Source of the DNA: Corynebacterium meitnerae
Lineage (GTDB): Bacteria > Actinomycetota > Actinomycetes > Mycobacteriales > Mycobacteriaceae
DNA length: 64,000 bases
Assembly: GCF_027570075.1 (NCBI RefSeq)
Contig: NZ_JAKMUS010000005.1
Coordinates: 1-64,000, forward strand
Reading direction: 5' to 3'
The position numbers were made by a program, and so were the translations under genes. Under the pieces are notes generated by a model. The model had not been told where the DNA came from. It saw only the letters and a list, made by a program, of their open reading frames with translations, and ran no database searches. Below, piece after piece: positions 61,717-64,000 of the stretch; the stretch's first letter is position 1; each line of letters starts with the position of its first letter.

Positions 61717-62781
61717 GTGAAGAAAACACTCATCGGCCTCGTTATGGCTGCGTCCCTAGCTTTCGTGTCCGGATGCTCGTCTTGGGATAACCCAACTTCG
61801 TCCCAGACGCAGAAGCTGGCGGATTCTCTCAATGCCACACAAGATCCACACCAGGTGCAAGGGGTCTCTCGCGTTGACACCCTGAGCGAGGTCGAGCCCG
61901 TCATCTCCAACCCGAAGCCAGCGCTGCCGGTGGAGCTGACGGATGCTGATGGTTACGAAGTGTCGGTGGAAGATACTTCCCGCATCCTGGCGCTCGACCT
62001 ATACGGCACGTACACGAAGATCCTTCGTGGTTTGGGCATGACCGAGAATATCGTTGGGCGAACGGTCTCCTCGACCGAGAAATCGCTCGAGCACCTCCCC
62101 ACGGTGACTGAGGGTGGCCACACGCTCAACGCTGAGGCAATCCTGAATCTCAAGCCCTCCCTGGTGATCGTGGACCACTCCGTGGGACCTGAAGAGGCCA
62201 TTGATCAGATTCGCAATGCGGGCGTCACCGTTGTTGTGATGAAGCCAGACCGCAAGCTGGATTCGATCGGCGACGATATTCGCCACCTTTCCTCCGTGGT
62301 TGGCCTTCCGAATGCCGGTGAAGAACTGGCTGAGCGCACCGAGAAGGAGCTCGAGGAAGCACTCGCCGCCATCAAGAACGTTATTCCGGATACTCCGCTG
62401 CGCATGTCCTTCCTGTACGCACGAGGTACCGGTGGCATTTTCTACCTGATCGGTAACGGCGACCACACCCAGGATCTCATCGAAGCTCTGGGTGGCGTGG
62501 ATGTGAACTCTGAAAACGGCATCGGCAGCCCTGTCCCAGCCAGTCCTGAAGCATTGGCTGAGGTGAACCCTGAGCTGTTCATCATGATGACAGGCGGGCT
62601 TGAGTCCACAGGCAACATCGAAGGCCTGCTTCAGCGCCCTGGTGTGGCTCAGACTGATGCTGGCCAGAACCGTCGCGTCCTTGCTCTGCCTGATGGTGAT
62701 TCGCTCGCCTACGGTCCGCAGACTCCTGAGATGCTGCTGCGCGCCGCGCACGCACTCTACGGTGGGTCCGACGAGAACTAA
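61717..62781 (+). CDS. hmuT: Haem ABC transporter substrate-binding lipoprotein HmuT
   Basis: A 354-residue lipoprotein with lipobox VSGC (Cys20) and a periplasmic-binding fold of the helical-backbone type. RILALDLYGTYTKILRGLGM, EGGHTLNAEAILNLKPSLVIVD and the YARGTGGIFYLIGNGDHTQDL stretch follow HmuT of C. diphtheriae, where a His and a Tyr ligate haem; EGGH and YARG are the likely counterparts. It takes haem from HtaA. The GTG at 61717 is used, with GGAAAG 7 bases upstream. The stop overlaps the hmuU start by one base. Confidence 0.93.
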   Translation: MKKTLIGLVMAASLAFVSGCSSWDNPTSSQTQKLADSLNATQDPHQVQGVSRVDTLSEVEPVISNPKPALPVELTDADGYEVSVEDTSRILALDLYGTYTKILRGLGMTENIVGRTVSSTEKSLEHLPTVTEGGHTLNAEAILNLKPSLVIVDHSVGPEEAIDQIRNAGVTVVVMKPDRKLDSIGDDIRHLSSVVGLPNAGEELAERTEKELEEALAAIKNVIPDTPLRMSFLYARGTGGIFYLIGNGDHTQDLIEALGGVDVNSENGIGSPVPASPEALAEVNPELFIMMTGGLESTGNIEGLLQRPGVAQTDAGQNRRVLALPDGDSLAYGPQTPEMLLRAAHALYGGSDEN

Positions 62782-63830
62782 TGACAAAGCCGACTCAACT
62801 AGCCGCTTTCCAAAAGCGGCGTACACGACGCATTGTTCTGTTCTGCGTCATGGCCGTACTTCTCACGGCCACCTGTATTTACTCCATCACGGTTGGCCAA
62901 TACGAGCTTGACCTGCGCGAGCTATGGCCCATTCTCACAGCCGGCCCCATGGCCGCGACGGATCTTGATTCATCAGTCATCTGGCAGATTCGCCTGCCCC
63001 GCCTTGTGCTCGGCCTCTTCGTCGGCGCTGCGCTCGGATTGGGTGGCGCGCTGATGCAAGCGGTGTTTTCTAACCCTCTTGCGGAGCCGTCCATCATCGG
63101 TGTCACCAGTGGTGCTGGCGTCGGTGCGGCCTTTGCCATCGTCTTTGGCGCAGGGATTCTCGGCTCCTGGTCTGTGCCCGCAAGCGCATTCATCGCCGGC
63201 GTTCTCACCACGCTGCTCGTGTACCAGCTTTCCCGTACATCTGGGAGAGTTCAGGTGCTAAACCTTGTTTTGGTGGGTATCGCCGCGAATGCCATCGCCG
63301 GCGCCGCCATCTCTATGCTTGTTTTCCTCGCGCCTACCACGGCGCGTGAACAGATCATCTTCTGGCAGATGGGCACCCTCGCCGGTGCGAACTGGGAACA
63401 CACCGGCATCGTGGCAATCATCGTGACAGCCACCACCGCATTCGCCATGTTCTTGGGCAAGAAGCTCGATCTTCTCGCACTGGGCGATACAGCCGCCTCG
63501 CACGTCGGCTTGAACGTCCAGCGCGTGCGCATCGTCGCGATTGCCTTATCGACGTTGCTTACAGCCGCCGCCGTCTCCTTCGCCGGCATCATTACCTTCG
63601 TCGGTTTGGTGATTCCTCACATCGTGCGCACGGTGGTAGGGCCTTCGAACCGCATCCTCCTCCCCGCCTCGGCCATCGGTGGCGCACTGCTGATCGGCTC
63701 ATCGGATATTCTTGCGCGCACACTCATTCCGTTCGCGGATCTGCCCATCGGCATTTTCACCGCCCTCATTGGCGGGCCAACGTTCTTCTTCTTGCTGCGG
63801 CAGATGATTCGGAAGCGTAGGACACTATGA
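62781..63830 (+). CDS. hmuU: Haem ABC transporter permease HmuU
   Basis: A 349-residue FecCD-family permease with about ten helices. [47 protein letters not shown] and [33 protein letters not shown] are the family hallmarks. It moves haem through the membrane as a dimer with HmuV. The ATG overlaps the hmuT stop, and its own stop overlaps the hmuV start, so the genes are translated together. Confidence 0.94.
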   Translation: MTKPTQLAAFQKRRTRRIVLFCVMAVLLTATCIYSITVGQYELDLRELWPILTAGPMAATDLDSSVIWQIRLPRLVLGLFVGAALGLGGALMQAVFSNPLAEPSIIGVTSGAGVGAAFAIVFGAGILGSWSVPASAFIAGVLTTLLVYQLSRTSGRVQVLNLVLVGIAANAIAGAAISMLVFLAPTTAREQIIFWQMGTLAGANWEHTGIVAIIVTATTAFAMFLGKKLDLLALGDTAASHVGLNVQRVRIVAIALSTLLTAAAVSFAGIITFVGLVIPHIVRTVVGPSNRILLPASAIGGALLIGSSDILARTLIPFADLPIGIFTALIGGPTFFFLLRQMIRKRRTL

Positions 63831-64000
63831 CGGTTGAAGCTCACGGCATCACGGTTATCAAGAATGGCAACCGCATCCTCGAAGATGTGTCGTTCACTGC
63901 CCCAGCCGGGAAAGTGACAGCACTCATCGGACCAAACGGTTCTGGTAAATCCACGTTGCTCGCCGCTGTCTCCGGCGATGACAAGCCTCACAGTGGAACT
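63827..64000 (+). CDS. hmuV: Haem ABC transporter ATP-binding protein HmuV (partial)
   Basis: Only the first 58 codons lie in the window. They hold Walker [20 protein letters not shown] near residue 35 in the FepC/HmuV context. The ATG at 63827 overlaps the hmuU stop (ATGA). It should power HmuU. The rest is cut by the window edge. Confidence 0.88.
   Translation, partial: MTVEAHGITVIKNGNRILEDVSFTAPAGKVTALIGPNGSGKSTLLAAVSGDDKPHSGT

Overview
The window is about 60% G+C and reads as a chromosomal segment of a Corynebacterium; the species cannot be fixed from the sequence. The main evidence is the mycothiol amidase mca, the order glyA-coaA-uppS-mca-DUF4307-greA that is also found in mycobacteria, a GapB-type long GAPDH, a corynebacterial haem-uptake locus (hmuO, htaA, hmuTUV), LGFP and LppP/LprE-type surface proteins, two pth paralogues, and many leaderless start codons.

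Layout. 1-6.0 kb: a TetR regulator overlapping a DHA2 drug exporter, a GNAT acetyltransferase, a PIN-PhoH ATPase, an LGFP lipoprotein, and a divergent pair of a LysR-like effector domain without HTH and a DUF5997 protein. 6.1-10.1 kb: a single-domain HtaA protein and a four-gene polar amino acid ABC importer. 10.1-15.6 kb: glyA, coaA, uppS, a small membrane protein, mca, DUF4307 and greA. 15.7-21.9 kb: a small lipoprotein, a 450-bp convergent gap with a large inverted repeat, a Bax-inhibitor membrane protein, a SUFU-domain protein, an amidase, an unusual tRNA with anticodon UAA, a CPBP protease, and a DUF4143 AAA ATPase behind two palindromes. 21.9-29.6 kb: mfd, tRNA-Gln, two tandem paralogous membrane-anchored proteins of unknown family, and an MFS protein. 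29.7-40.5 kb: glmU-prs, an amino acid permease, a succinate-semialdehyde dehydrogenase, rplY, pth1, a nitronate monooxygenase, pth2, an FMN reductase and prfC. 40.5-50 kb: two LppP/LprE-like exported proteins flanking a DUF222-HNH nuclease, two tandem patatins, YihY, a small membrane protein, and an MFS protein divergent from D-serine dehydratase. 50-58 kb: a FAD dehydrogenase, a sqdB-sqdX-like pair, manA, gapB and an enoyl-CoA hydratase family protein. 58-64 kb: hmuO, a small membrane protein, htaA and hmuTUV (hmuV is cut by the window edge).

The genes form several functional groups: haem capture, import and breakdown under probable DtxR control; mycothiol-dependent detoxification; cell-wall precursor supply (glmU, uppS); translation quality control (pth1, pth2, rplY, prfC, greA, mfd); and probable sulfolipid synthesis.

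The strongest unexplained signals are an 11-base word GCTTATCGACG present 18 times on both strands, including non-coding sites; a class-I-shaped tRNA with a UAA anticodon; a possible split LysR-type regulator; and the palindrome pair in front of the AAA ATPase.
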